Positions 7,218 through 15,836 of a stretch of 64,000 bases of DNA are shown here, in pieces. Position numbers and translations under genes: made by a program. Position 1 is the first letter of the stretch. The number at the start of each line of letters is the position of its first letter. The stretch is taken from positions 8,373 to 72,372 of the forward strand of contig CAYILR010000021.1 of the NCBI GenBank assembly GCA_964364175.1. Direction: 5' to 3'. The stretch is from CAYILR01 sp964364175 (GTDB taxonomy: Bacteria > Bdellovibrionota > UBA1018). The notes beneath the pieces are model-generated. The model ran no database searches and was not told the origin of the DNA. It was given only the letters and a program-made list of their open reading frames with translations.

Positions 7218-10200
7218 GTGTCGCAATTTGTCCACCTGCATCTACACACTCAGTACAGCCTCCTTCAGGGAATGGTTCCCGTGGATGCGCTCATGGAAAA
7301 AGCCAAGAGCCTCAACATGCCCGCCGTCGCGATGACGGATGCTCACCAATTATTCGGCGCAGTGGATTTTTACCTCGAAGCCAAGAAAAAAGGAATTAAC
7401 CCGATTCTGGGTTGTGAAATCAATTATGTTCCATTAGGCAAGGCATCCTTGAGCCCTCAGTCGGGAGCGGGACAGCCTGTTGCAGCAGGTCCACGGGCTT
7501 TTCAGATTGTTCTCTTGGCTAAATCACTCAAAGGCTATCAAAACCTTTGCCAAATGATTTCGCAGTCCTACTACCTAGCCCTGAGTACAGCAGGGCAGAA
7601 GGCTGTGATGGGAGTTCCTGCGGTCTGGGTGGATCGTGAACTGCTTTTTCAATATGCTCAGGATTTGATTGTTCTCTCGGGCGGATTGCGGGGCGAACTT
7701 TCTTGGTTGGCGCTTTCGAATCAAGAAGAAGAAGCTGCCAAGGTGATTCAACAGTTTAAAGATCAGTTCGGCGAAGATTTTTATCTGGAATTGCAGGACA
7801 CGCAGATTCCCGAACAAAACGAGATCAATCAAAAACTTCATGCGTGGAGCGAAAAGCTGGGCGTGCAATGCGTAGCAACGACTGAATGTCACTATCTGAA
7901 TCCGCAGGATGCCGAGGCTCACGAGATCCTGCAGTGTATTCAATTGGGGCGTACGTTGGATTTCGAGAGACCCAAGAGCTTGGTGCCAGCCGAGTTTTGG
8001 TTCAAACCCGCCGAGCTGATGATCGAGCGGATGGCCGCATTTCCAGGTGCCTGCGAGAATACGCTCAAGATTGCTGAGAAGTGTAAAACTGAATTCAAGT
8101 TCAAGGATGAAAAGGGTCAAACGATTTATCACCTTCCCAAATTCCGTCCCGAGGGAGTGGGGAAGGACGATGTTTTTGACCTGATCGCTTATTTTAAAGC
8201 CCAAGCGGCAGAAGGTTTGGAAGTTCGGTTTCAGGAGCATTCTTTCGAAAAGAAGAAGCTGCTGCCGAGTTGGCCAGAGCTAGAAAAAGAATATCGAGAT
8301 CGACTCGTTAGCGAACTCGCGATGATCGAGCGAACCGGATTCGCGGGTTATTTTTTGATCGTCTCGGATTTCATCAAATGGGCCAAGAGCCAGAACATCC
8401 CCGTGGGTCCGGGTCGAGGATCCGGAGCGGGATCTTTGGTCGCGTACTCCCTCAAAATCACCGACATTGATCCGATTCAGTACAAGCTGCTCTTTGAGCG
8501 ATTCATCAATCCCGAGCGGATCAGCATGCCCGACTTTGACGTGGATTTTTGTCAGGATCGCCGCGGCGAAGTCATTGACTATGTGGCCCGAAAGTACGGT
8601 AAGGACAACGTTTGCCAGATTATCACTTTTGGAAAACTACAAACCAAAGCCGCGATCAAAGACGTGGCGCGGGTTCTGGGATTTTCGTTTGCGGAGTCCG
8701 ATCAGCTGACGAAGCTCGTGCCCGACGAATTGGGGATTTCAATTCAGAGTGCGATAGATCAGGAGCCAAGGCTTCGTGAAAAAATTGAGCAAGATCCCAA
8801 AGTCGCCAAGGTTTTTGAATACGCCAAAGCCGTCGAGGGACTCTCGAGAAACACGGGGATTCACGCGGCGGGCGTGATCATCACAGAAAATCCGGTCAGG
8901 GAATACTGTCCACTGCTCGTGACTCCCGATGGAGACGTGGTCACTCAGTTTGACAAGGATTTTGCCGAGAAAATCGGTCTGATCAAATACGACTTTTTGG
9001 GTCTCAAAACTCTGACGGTGATCGATTATGCCGTTAAAATGATCCAAATGAATCAGCCTTTTGATCTGCAGCGAATCGACTACGAGGATCCCGCTGTGTT
9101 CGCACTGATTAGTTCGGGCGATACGGATGGGATTTTCCAGGTTGAGAGTTCGGGGATGAAGGATCTGTGCATGCGGATTCAACCCAACTCGGTCGAGGAT
9201 CTGACTGCTATCGGAGCGTTGTTCCGTCCGGGTCCGCTAGGATCTGGGATGGTCGATGTTTTCATTGATCGTAAACACGGTCGCGTGCCGATCACTTACG
9301 ACGTGCCGGCGTTGGCCACGATTCTCAAAGATACTTACGGCGTCATTCTCTACCAAGAGCAGGTCATGCAGATTGCGCGAGAGTTGGCCGGATACTCACT
9401 CGGACAAGCGGATTTGCTTCGTCGTGCGATGGGGAAAAAAGACAAAGACGAGATGGCCCGTCACCGAGATTTGTTCACTCAAGGAGCTATCAAAAATGGC
9501 CTGGCTGCAGATAAAGCGGTGGCGATTTTCGAACTCATGGCCAAGTTTGCCGAATACGGATTTAATAAATCTCACTCGGCGGCCTATGCTGTTTTGACTT
9601 ATCAGACAGCTTTTCTGAAAACTCATTTCGCACCCGAATTTATGGCCGCGCTGATGTCCACCGAGGTCAACAACACCGACAAAATCACTAAGTACATTTC
9701 GGATGCGAGACAACACTCGATTCCGGTTCTTTCCCCCGACGTCAATCATTCCGGAAAAAGTTTTTCCGTAGAGGGACGATCCATCCGATTCGGATTGGAA
9801 GCCATCAAAGGAGTCGGCGGAATCGCAGTTGATACATTGATTGAAGCTCGTACACAGAAAAAATTCACCAGCGTCCTGGATTTTTGTCAGAGAGTTTCTA
9901 CACGCAAGGTGAATAAAAAAGTTCTGGAATCACTTATTTTAGCCGGAGCCTTTGACGAGATCGCCGAAGTGAACCGAGCCAGCCTTTTTGCCTCGATCGA
10001 AAAACTCCTCGAGCACGCCAGCGACGAGCAAGAAGAGAGAGAACTCGGCCAGTCCTCGCTCTTCGATGCTTTCCAAGCGGACGATATCAAACTCCTGACT
10101 CCCATAGGTGCGATTTTCAAAAGCGAAAGCGACTGGCCGCAGTCGCGCAAGCTCTCACTCGAGAAACAAGTCGTGGGATTTTATATCTCCGGCCACCCCA

Positions 10201-10847
10201 TGGATGGATGGCAAAAAATCTGTGACGACTGGTTGGGCTGGAATACGGAGAAGCTTAAAGAATATACAGCGCCGCCGCCTTCCAAAGCCCCCCCTGCTGA
10301 AGGGCCTCCGATGATGGGGGGACGACAACGTCCCCAACGCAAAGAAATTCGAATGGGAGGACTGATTTCGGAGATGAAAGAAATCACGACCAAAAAAGGA
10401 ACTCGAATGGCTTTTGTCCAATTCGAAGACATTCCGGGCCGATGCGAAGTCATTTTTTTCCCCGAAGCCTACGCGCAAACTCAGGAGATGATCCGGCAAG
10501 CGATGGCTCAGGCTGAACCTGTAGTGCTGACCGGAGACATCGATGCTGGAGACGAGGGCAATAAAGTTTTGGTCAGAACCGTGGAGTGGCTTGCAGAAGC
10601 CCACAAAAACAGAGCTCAGCAAGTGGTTTTAACTCTGGACACAGGATCGGCTTCGCCCGATCAACTCCGGGAACTCAAAAAACAGCTTTTGCAATTCCGT
10701 GGCAACTGCCCGGTTCGAATTCAGTTCAAAGATGCTCAATTCAAAACCAAGTTGGATTTGCCTAAGACTGTCAAAGTTTCGCCAGCTCCGCAATTAGTGG
10801 AGAACATCAACCGGATATTCGGTGCGTCCGTGGTACAAATCCAGTAG
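7218..10847 (+). CDS. dnaE: DNA polymerase III subunit alpha
   Basis: 1209 residues, replicative polymerase. The start is GTG at 7218, preceded at 10 bases by GGAGAG; no in-frame ATG fits the conserved N-terminus VHLHLHTQYSLLQG. Order of domains: PHP domain (about 5-280, HLHTQYS, MTDAHQLFG), palm with the metal-binding aspartates in PDFDVDFCQDRRGE (about 438-450) and the third in GLIKYDFLGLKTLT (about 590), thumb and fingers (GIFQVESSGM, FRPGPLGSGM, YGVILYQEQVM, RRAMGKKDKDEM, FNKSHSAAYAVLTY). Next come a helix-hairpin-helix region (about 840-920) and an OB fold near 1040-1120 (GGLISEMKEITTKKGTRMAF). Length is close to the E. coli enzyme. A diverged 5' fragment of the same gene lies at 3100-3251. 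Confidence 0.97.
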   Translation: MSQFVHLHLHTQYSLLQGMVPVDALMEKAKSLNMPAVAMTDAHQLFGAVDFYLEAKKKGINPILGCEINYVPLGKASLSPQSGAGQPVAAGPRAFQIVLLAKSLKGYQNLCQMISQSYYLALSTAGQKAVMGVPAVWVDRELLFQYAQDLIVLSGGLRGELSWLALSNQEEEAAKVIQQFKDQFGEDFYLELQDTQIPEQNEINQKLHAWSEKLGVQCVATTECHYLNPQDAEAHEILQCIQLGRTLDFERPKSLVPAEFWFKPAELMIERMAAFPGACENTLKIAEKCKTEFKFKDEKGQTIYHLPKFRPEGVGKDDVFDLIAYFKAQAAEGLEVRFQEHSFEKKKLLPSWPELEKEYRDRLVSELAMIERTGFAGYFLIVSDFIKWAKSQNIPVGPGRGSGAGSLVAYSLKITDIDPIQYKLLFERFINPERISMPDFDVDFCQDRRGEVIDYVARKYGKDNVCQIITFGKLQTKAAIKDVARVLGFSFAESDQLTKLVPDELGISIQSAIDQEPRLREKIEQDPKVAKVFEYAKAVEGLSRNTGIHAAGVIITENPVREYCPLLVTPDGDVVTQFDKDFAEKIGLIKYDFLGLKTLTVIDYAVKMIQMNQPFDLQRIDYEDPAVFALISSGDTDGIFQVESSGMKDLCMRIQPNSVEDLTAIGALFRPGPLGSGMVDVFIDRKHGRVPITYDVPALATILKDTYGVILYQEQVMQIARELAGYSLGQADLLRRAMGKKDKDEMARHRDLFTQGAIKNGLAADKAVAIFELMAKFAEYGFNKSHSAAYAVLTYQTAFLKTHFAPEFMAALMSTEVNNTDKITKYISDARQHSIPVLSPDVNHSGKSFSVEGRSIRFGLEAIKGVGGIAVDTLIEARTQKKFTSVLDFCQRVSTRKVNKKVLESLILAGAFDEIAEVNRASLFASIEKLLEHASDEQEERELGQSSLFDAFQADDIKLLTPIGAIFKSESDWPQSRKLSLEKQVVGFYISGHPMDGWQKICDDWLGWNTEKLKEYTAPPPSKAPPAEGPPMMGGRQRPQRKEIRMGGLISEMKEITTKKGTRMAFVQFEDIPGRCEVIFFPEAYAQTQEMIRQAMAQAEPVVLTGDIDAGDEGNKVLVRTVEWLAEAHKNRAQQVVLTLDTGSASPDQLRELKKQLLQFRGNCPVRIQFKDAQFKTKLDLPKTVKVSPAPQLVENINRIFGASVVQIQ

Positions 10848-10862
10848 AATAAGGGAATCGGA

Positions 10863-11900
10863 ATGAGAACACTGATGTTTTTATTAGGTTTGTTAGTCTG
10901 TGGCATTGTAACAAGCAGAGCCGAAGCTGCCATGAGTCAGCTCGAGGTGAGACTGCAAGGCAAGGTCCGTGAGTATTTTTCGCAGCTCACTGATCTGGAG
11001 CCCTGGCAGAGAAGGCTTTTTTCAGAAGAAGTTCTTCCTCAGTATCAGCGCTACATCAAAAACTACCAGGAAGGAGCTGGGAAATTGGATGCAGAGGTGG
11101 ATCTCGAAAAAATTCGACGTTCCATCGCATTCTATGGCCCTTCTTTTTTTGGTGTTTTGGATCCTAAAGTATTGAGTTGGGTGGTTGCCAAACCGGGTTG
11201 CGACAAATGCACTGGGGCGGCATCTAACGTGATGCAGACTTGGAAGCTTCGAACACAGAGGAGGAATCTCGCAGCGCTTTGGATGAAATCGGCTGATATT
11301 CAAGTCGACCCTGAAGCGGACGAAGACACCCCCGAACAAGCCTGGGAGCAAAGGCTTCTAGACCAAGCTCGTAAAGTCGGGGCACAGGCCGTGATGTTGA
11401 TTGTCCTCACGCCAAATCCTGATCATGATGGAGATCATTTGATGAAGCTGGTGTTTCGTACTACGGCTGAGAAAAAGCCGATTCGAAAAACTGCTAATAT
11501 CGAACTCATGGGAGCGGATTCGTTTGAAGATGTTTTTGGAAGAACAGTGTCGGATGTTTTTCAGGACCTGGGAGCTCCGGATGTGAAAACAGCAGTGGCA
11601 GCGGCCTCTGACTCTGCAGGGCAGGATGGTTTTCGCGTTGAAATCACAGGAATCAAGCAATTTGATCAGCTTCAAAAAGCAAAGCGCTACCTTCAAGGCG
11701 TCGCTGGACCAGGAGGAATTTGCGTGGAGAGAAAAATGGCGCGAGGACATGTTCTGTTTGTGATCCAGAGCGTGATTCCCGCAAATCAGTTGGAGCAGAA
11801 AATACTGGCAGGAAGCAAAAAATCAGAGATGGGCATTCGGATGGATAAAACAAAACTCATGGGTAATTTTGATCCCCATTTGCACCTGGAGGTTTTGTGA
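10863..11900 (+). CDS. Exported protein, upstream partner of the FlgT-like lipoprotein
   Basis: 345 residues. Signal peptide about 1-22 (MFLLGLLVCGIVTSRAEA). The mature part is mixed alpha/beta, with a CxxC at PGCDKCTGA (about residue 115-120), an acidic segment DPEADEDTPEQAW, and a core AQAVMLIVLTPNPDHDGDH. The C-terminus has FRVEITGIKQFDQLQKAKRYL. That segment resembles small domains seen in motility or pole-associated periplasmic proteins, but I do not assign a family. It starts 15 bases after dnaE and its last bases overlap the next start (GTGA at 11897-11900), so the two products are probably made together. Confidence 0.6.
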   Translation: MRTLMFLLGLLVCGIVTSRAEAAMSQLEVRLQGKVREYFSQLTDLEPWQRRLFSEEVLPQYQRYIKNYQEGAGKLDAEVDLEKIRRSIAFYGPSFFGVLDPKVLSWVVAKPGCDKCTGAASNVMQTWKLRTQRRNLAALWMKSADIQVDPEADEDTPEQAWEQRLLDQARKVGAQAVMLIVLTPNPDHDGDHLMKLVFRTTAEKKPIRKTANIELMGADSFEDVFGRTVSDVFQDLGAPDVKTAVAAASDSAGQDGFRVEITGIKQFDQLQKAKRYLQGVAGPGGICVERKMARGHVLFVIQSVIPANQLEQKILAGSKKSEMGIRMDKTKLMGNFDPHLHLEVL

Positions 11901-12859
11901 GGAAGTTGTTTTTGGCATGTGGAGTATTGGTCTCGGTCTGGACTGTTTCGAGTTGTACGCGCTCGGCAGGCTTCAAAAAGGATCAGGACTATACACAAGA
12001 GCAGAGTAATTATTATAATCATGGGGCAAAAACTCCGGCACAAAGGCTAGAGGCGCTTGGCCAACCCAAGAAGCGAGTTTTTGTGCTGGGTTTTTGGAAC
12101 GACACGCCTGTGAAGCAAGCGGACTTAGGCCTATTTGTAGCGGATGAATTGAAGCGAGGCCTGTTCAATAGCCAAAGGCTCATCATTCCTCAGGATCTCA
12201 ATTCAGAATTCACCACGTCTGATTTCATCCAGGGAGATGCGGTCAAAGTTGCTCAATTGATTCGTGAAGGACGCCGCATGGGAGTTGCGGTGATCGTCAT
12301 CGGAAAAATATCCAAGGTTGTTTTTCGGCAAAAAGGGGACGATGTCGGTTTGCTTAGACAAAAACAGACTTTGGCAGCAGTGGATGTTGAAGTGAAGGTT
12401 TTTGATGTGGGTGCTGGCCGAGAGATGATGGCCATCGGGAGATCTGCAGATACGACGAGCAGCAATATGGTGGCGGTGGACTCGAATGCTGCAGAAGCAG
12501 TTGAGTTTCGCGCTGAGATGATTCGCTTGGCTTCTCGGAATGCAGTGCAGTTGCTGATTCCAGATGTGATTCGAGCTGTGGAGAAAATGTCTTGGCAGGG
12601 TCGGATTGCCAAAGTGCAAGGCACCAAGGTTTTCGTGAACGCAGGCCGCGCATCAGGCCTGGTGAGCGGGGATATCCTGAGAGTGATTACGCAGGGGGAC
12701 GACATTTATGATCCCATCAGCGGCGCCTATCTAGGCAGAGCGCAGGGACAGCTCAAAGGAACGCTCGAGGTGGTCGATTTCATTGGTCCCGATGGGGCTG
12801 CAACAGATATTCACACGGGCAGTAATTTTCAGGAAGGCGACCTTGTGCAGCTTTATTAG
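11897..12859 (+). CDS. CsgG/FlgO-like lipoprotein with FlgT C-terminal domain
   Basis: 320 residues from a GTG at 11897 preceded by GGAGG. Residues 1-19 and the lipobox VSSC give a lipoprotein with Cys20. Residues 50-190 (KRVFVLGFWNDTPV, FVADELKRGLFNSQRLIIP, GVAVIVIGKISKVVF) fit the CsgG/FlgO fold. The C-terminus, from about 230, reads WQGRIAKVQGTKVFVNAG, then SGLVSGDILRVITQGDDIYD, SGAYLGRA and FQEGDLVQLY. This is the signature of the FlgT C-terminal domain from flagellar H-ring proteins. It probably sits in the periplasm under the outer membrane. Which complex it belongs to (flagellar outer ring or another secretion assembly) cannot be told, since no flagellar genes are in the window. Confidence 0.7.
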   Translation: MRKLFLACGVLVSVWTVSSCTRSAGFKKDQDYTQEQSNYYNHGAKTPAQRLEALGQPKKRVFVLGFWNDTPVKQADLGLFVADELKRGLFNSQRLIIPQDLNSEFTTSDFIQGDAVKVAQLIREGRRMGVAVIVIGKISKVVFRQKGDDVGLLRQKQTLAAVDVEVKVFDVGAGREMMAIGRSADTTSSNMVAVDSNAAEAVEFRAEMIRLASRNAVQLLIPDVIRAVEKMSWQGRIAKVQGTKVFVNAGRASGLVSGDILRVITQGDDIYDPISGAYLGRAQGQLKGTLEVVDFIGPDGAATDIHTGSNFQEGDLVQLY

Positions 12860-12878
12860 CTGCTGAGCAACGCGGTCA

Positions 12879-13604
12879 ATGAGACTTGAAGTATTTCGTC
12901 ACCGGCCTGGCAAAAAATCTTGGAGCTACCGAGATTTGGATCGCCACCAACGCAAAATCGCTGAATATGTCAGGCAAGGCGCTGAGGGTGTGTTGATTCT
13001 TTCTGAACTCAAGCCTGTGATCACGCTCGGACGCCGAGCACAGAAAAATCCTCGTGAAGGCGGGCTTGTTTTATCTGAGTACGAGTATCAATCCCTGGGA
13101 ATCGATCTGGTTGAGGCCGATCGGGGGGGACTGGCGACTTGGCATGGCCCTGGCCAATGGGTTTTATTTCCAGTGGAAAGCTTGGAAAAGCTCACCGGGG
13201 ATTCGCGTGGAGTGAAGGATGCAGTTTGCCTGCTCTTGGGTGCTGCTCAAGACACAATCCGTGCTTTGGGTGTCGAGTCCGAGATTCGAGAAGGTTCGCA
13301 AATGGGCGTTTGGGGAAAAAAAGGGAAGCTGGCTTCTGTAGGAGTTCATGTTGAGCAAGGGGTTTTATTACATGGAGTTGCTTTAAATGTCTTTGCCACC
13401 GACGTCAGTTTTCAGGGATTGCGTCCTTGTGGTCTGGATGAGCCTGTCAGTTATTTGGATTGGGAGTGGGAATCCCCCATGCCCCCAGGCGTGCGTGAGT
13501 CAGTCTTCATTTCAGTGGGGCAGGCGTTCGCACGGGCCCTGGCGCGCAAGCTGGAAGGGGTCATTGAGGTTTCCAAGCTTGACGCCCATGGTATTTGGAG
13601 TTAG
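12879..13604 (+). CDS. lipB: Octanoyltransferase (lipoyl(octanoyl) transferase)
   Basis: 241 residues. Transfers octanoate from acyl carrier protein to the lipoyl domains of 2-oxoacid dehydrogenases and the glycine-cleavage H protein, the first step of lipoate synthesis. Motifs: EADRGGLATWHGPGQWVLFP (about 86-106) in the acyl-binding loop, GKLASVGVHV with the conserved Lys near 149, HGVALNV, and RPCG with the catalytic Cys near 184. Length is usual for the family. It starts 19 bases after the FlgT-like gene and precedes tRNA-Val on the same strand. lipA is not in the window. Confidence 0.95.
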   Translation: MRLEVFRHRPGKKSWSYRDLDRHQRKIAEYVRQGAEGVLILSELKPVITLGRRAQKNPREGGLVLSEYEYQSLGIDLVEADRGGLATWHGPGQWVLFPVESLEKLTGDSRGVKDAVCLLLGAAQDTIRALGVESEIREGSQMGVWGKKGKLASVGVHVEQGVLLHGVALNVFATDVSFQGLRPCGLDEPVSYLDWEWESPMPPGVRESVFISVGQAFARALARKLEGVIEVSKLDAHGIWS

Positions 13605-13627
13605 TTCTGGAGGCCAAATTCTGATGT

Positions 13628-13702
13628 TGGCGCGTAGCTCAGTGGCAGAGCACCACCTTGACACGGTGGGGGTCGTTGGTTCAACCCCAATCGCGCCAAC
13701 CA
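13628..13702 (+). tRNA. tRNA-Val (GAC)
   Basis: 75 bases including an encoded CCA. Acceptor stem TGGCGCG pairs with CGCGCCA, discriminator A. D arm GCTC/GAGC, anticodon stem CCACC/GGTGG around loop TTGACAC (anticodon GAC), T arm with loop TTCAACC. It reads GUC and GUU valine codons. It lies 24 bases after lipB. Confidence 0.95.
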
Positions 13703-13781
13703 TTTTTACACATTGAAAATTTATTAAATAAAAGGTATAACGCGTTCAACTGAGTTTCGACTGAAACGTTTTGGAGAACGT

Positions 13782-14852
13782 ATGTATTGGAAAATATTTA
13801 ATTTATTTGTTTTTTTGGGGATGGGTGCCTCTTTTGAGGCCCTTGCTGTTAACCATCCAGATCCAAGCGCCAAAGAGGCTGAAGCGCTGATGCGGCTTTT
13901 GGCGGGGAACCAGCGCCTGGTTGTTTTTGTGATGGATGGGGTTCGATCTCGGGAGGTTTTTGATGGGAGCGATACTTCCATCAGTCTTCTTCCGAAAAAA
14001 TATCCTACCGAAATTCTTCCCAAAACGTGGGCAAAGGCTGCAAACCCGAACTTACTTGCGACCAATTTGATATTGGGGGGGCGAGGGGAGTGCAAAACGG
14101 GGAATGATTTTCAGTTTTCGCTGCCAGCCTATTCAGAGATCTTCAGCGCCAAGCCTCAGTCTGCACCGCGGTACTCGTTTGTGAACTCCAACGACTGGAA
14201 TGGAAAATTGCACTTTGAAACGATCCCGGATCGACTTTTTAAACTGGGCATGGATCCAGCAAGCATCGCACTGATTGGGAGCTGGGAAAATTTGCCCCGT
14301 GTGTTTAGTAAATACAAAATGGGCGATACTCTGCTGACTCCTTTTTACATGGATGCAGGCTGGAATGTGCTGGGACTCGGGAAGAGAATCACTCGACTCG
14401 ATGATTCGGGCACTTTCGAAGGCGTGAAAGAATATCTGAAGGGCCACGATCCCCGTGTCATGTTCGTGGTTTACAATGACCCAGATCAAAATGGGCATCA
14501 CGGATCTTACGAAGCCTATGTTTCTGCCATTCAGCGCGCAGATGATTATACTCAGAGAATTAAAGATATCCTCAATGGGGAAGTCACTCATCCGGACGAC
14601 CAGGAATTTGCTTCGGGCTCATATCGAAAGTCAGGCTACAAAGGGAACACGACTTATATTCTAATGACCGATCATGGTCGGGGGTTGACGCCCGTTGGCT
14701 GGAGATCTCACGACCCGGTTCACCCGGGAAGCGAGTTGATTTGGGCTCACATTGAATCATCTCCTGAAATTATCGCAACCTACCGAGTGATGCTGAATAC
14801 CTGCAATCACATGAACATCATGACGATAGCGGCCGGGTTGTTGGGGATATAA
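13782..14852 (+). CDS. Exported alkaline-phosphatase-superfamily protein
   Basis: 356 residues. Signal peptide about 1-22 (FNLFVFLGMGASFEALA). Metal-site motifs of the alkaline phosphatase/sulfatase superfamily are visible: LVVFVMDGVRSREVF (first Asp, about residue 52), VVYNDPDQNGHHGSY (Asp and His near 230), and ILMTDHGRG with a later SHDPVHPG (Asp-His pair near 290). The nucleophile position (normally Thr/Ser/Cys) may be a Ser in the SLPAYSEIF region; I am not certain. Likely a periplasmic phospho- or sulfo-hydrolase; the substrate is unknown. The gene downstream starts 5 bases after the stop, so they form a pair. Confidence 0.75.
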   Translation: MYWKIFNLFVFLGMGASFEALAVNHPDPSAKEAEALMRLLAGNQRLVVFVMDGVRSREVFDGSDTSISLLPKKYPTEILPKTWAKAANPNLLATNLILGGRGECKTGNDFQFSLPAYSEIFSAKPQSAPRYSFVNSNDWNGKLHFETIPDRLFKLGMDPASIALIGSWENLPRVFSKYKMGDTLLTPFYMDAGWNVLGLGKRITRLDDSGTFEGVKEYLKGHDPRVMFVVYNDPDQNGHHGSYEAYVSAIQRADDYTQRIKDILNGEVTHPDDQEFASGSYRKSGYKGNTTYILMTDHGRGLTPVGWRSHDPVHPGSELIWAHIESSPEIIATYRVMLNTCNHMNIMTIAAGLLGI

Positions 14853-14857
14853 ATTCA

Positions 14858-15712
14858 ATGATCATTCAGTTCCTCTTCATCAGTCTCATGACGATTGCCA
14901 GCGTGCAGGCTTCGGATTCCTACATTAGAAATGTGAGGCCCTTGTCTCAGAGTTTTTTTGAGGCCGAAGATGGATATCCTGCTGATGTGGGATGCGGCGT
15001 GGTCGCGCTGACTGAATTGATGAGCTACTGGCACACCGAAAGGGGCGAGGACTTCGATTTGGCTGGTTTTCGTTTTTCGGAACTCTACTCCGAACCAGAC
15101 GCTCGCCTGAATCGCTTGATGCAGGTTGTGTACAGATATACTCAATCCAATACCGTGCCAGGATTGCGAGCTGCCTATATTGCTGCACGAAAGTACTGCG
15201 CAGATCCGAACCGCCCGGGCTGTCAAAGTGGGGTACTGAAGGAAGTCCTTTCCGAAGGCACAGGGAGCGTTTTGACGCCGGATGCGCTTTTGGAATCCAT
15301 GAAAAAAATGTCAGGAGAATCGAGTCATCTCAATGTGCGCAGCCTGCCTTTCACGGAAGAAGGATCGTGGGCAAGTCATGCTCAAAAAATTCAGCAAGTA
15401 CTGAGTGAACAACAACCTGTGATTCTTTTTTTAAGAGGGTTGCCGCCTTGTCTCAGTAAGGATGAATCTTGGGATCTTTTGTCTTGGCATTATTTGGTTT
15501 TGGTGGGGTTTGATGAAAAGCAAAATACCTTTGAGGCGATTTCGGGTTGGAAGGCGCTCTCCAAAAATCGTTCGACAGGCGCAGAGGTCCATCACCGTGT
15601 CAGCGCAACTGCGGGTTCGGCGGGCTATCCTGCTTATGTGAAATGCTCTGTGGACGAATTGACCTTTTCTTTGCCTGATGCGCTTTGGTTTGAGCTTGAA
15701 AAATCCCGCTGA
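14858..15712 (+). CDS. Exported C39-like/papain-like cysteine peptidase
   Basis: 284 residues. Signal peptide about 1-18 (LFISLMTIASVQA). PADVGCGVVALTELMSYW places a candidate catalytic Cys at residue 46, and SWHYLVLVGFDE a His at 211, the order and spacing of C39-like peptidase domains. The third residue may lie in FEAISGW. Extra cysteines (CADPNRPGCQ, PPCLS, KCS) suggest disulfides. It directly follows the phosphatase-like gene with 5 bases between, so the two probably act in the same place, the periplasm or outside. The substrate cannot be read from the sequence. Confidence 0.65.
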   Translation: MIIQFLFISLMTIASVQASDSYIRNVRPLSQSFFEAEDGYPADVGCGVVALTELMSYWHTERGEDFDLAGFRFSELYSEPDARLNRLMQVVYRYTQSNTVPGLRAAYIAARKYCADPNRPGCQSGVLKEVLSEGTGSVLTPDALLESMKKMSGESSHLNVRSLPFTEEGSWASHAQKIQQVLSEQQPVILFLRGLPPCLSKDESWDLLSWHYLVLVGFDEKQNTFEAISGWKALSKNRSTGAEVHHRVSATAGSAGYPAYVKCSVDELTFSLPDALWFELEKSR

Positions 15713-15736
15713 ACGGTCTAATTTGCGATGCTCAGT

Positions 15737-15813
15737 GGCTGGGTAGCTCAGATGGTTAGAGCGCCGCATTCATAACGCGGAGGTCGGCAGTTCGATCCTG
15801 CCCTCAGCTACCA
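15737..15813 (+). tRNA. tRNA with CAU anticodon, probably elongator tRNA-Met
   Basis: 77 bases with encoded CCA. Acceptor GGCTGGG pairs with CTCAGCT (two G-U pairs), D arm GCTC/GAGC, loop TTCATAA with anticodon CAT, T loop TTCGATC. Acceptor pairs 4:69 and 5:68 are U-A and G-C, unlike the C-G pairs that mark the isoleucine tRNA modified by TilS, so elongator Met is favoured. The anticodon stem reads CCGCA against CGCGG, giving an A31-C39 mismatch next to the loop. tilS starts 24 bases downstream. Confidence 0.85.
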
Positions 15814-15836
15814 AATTTATTGTTCTAAATAAACAG

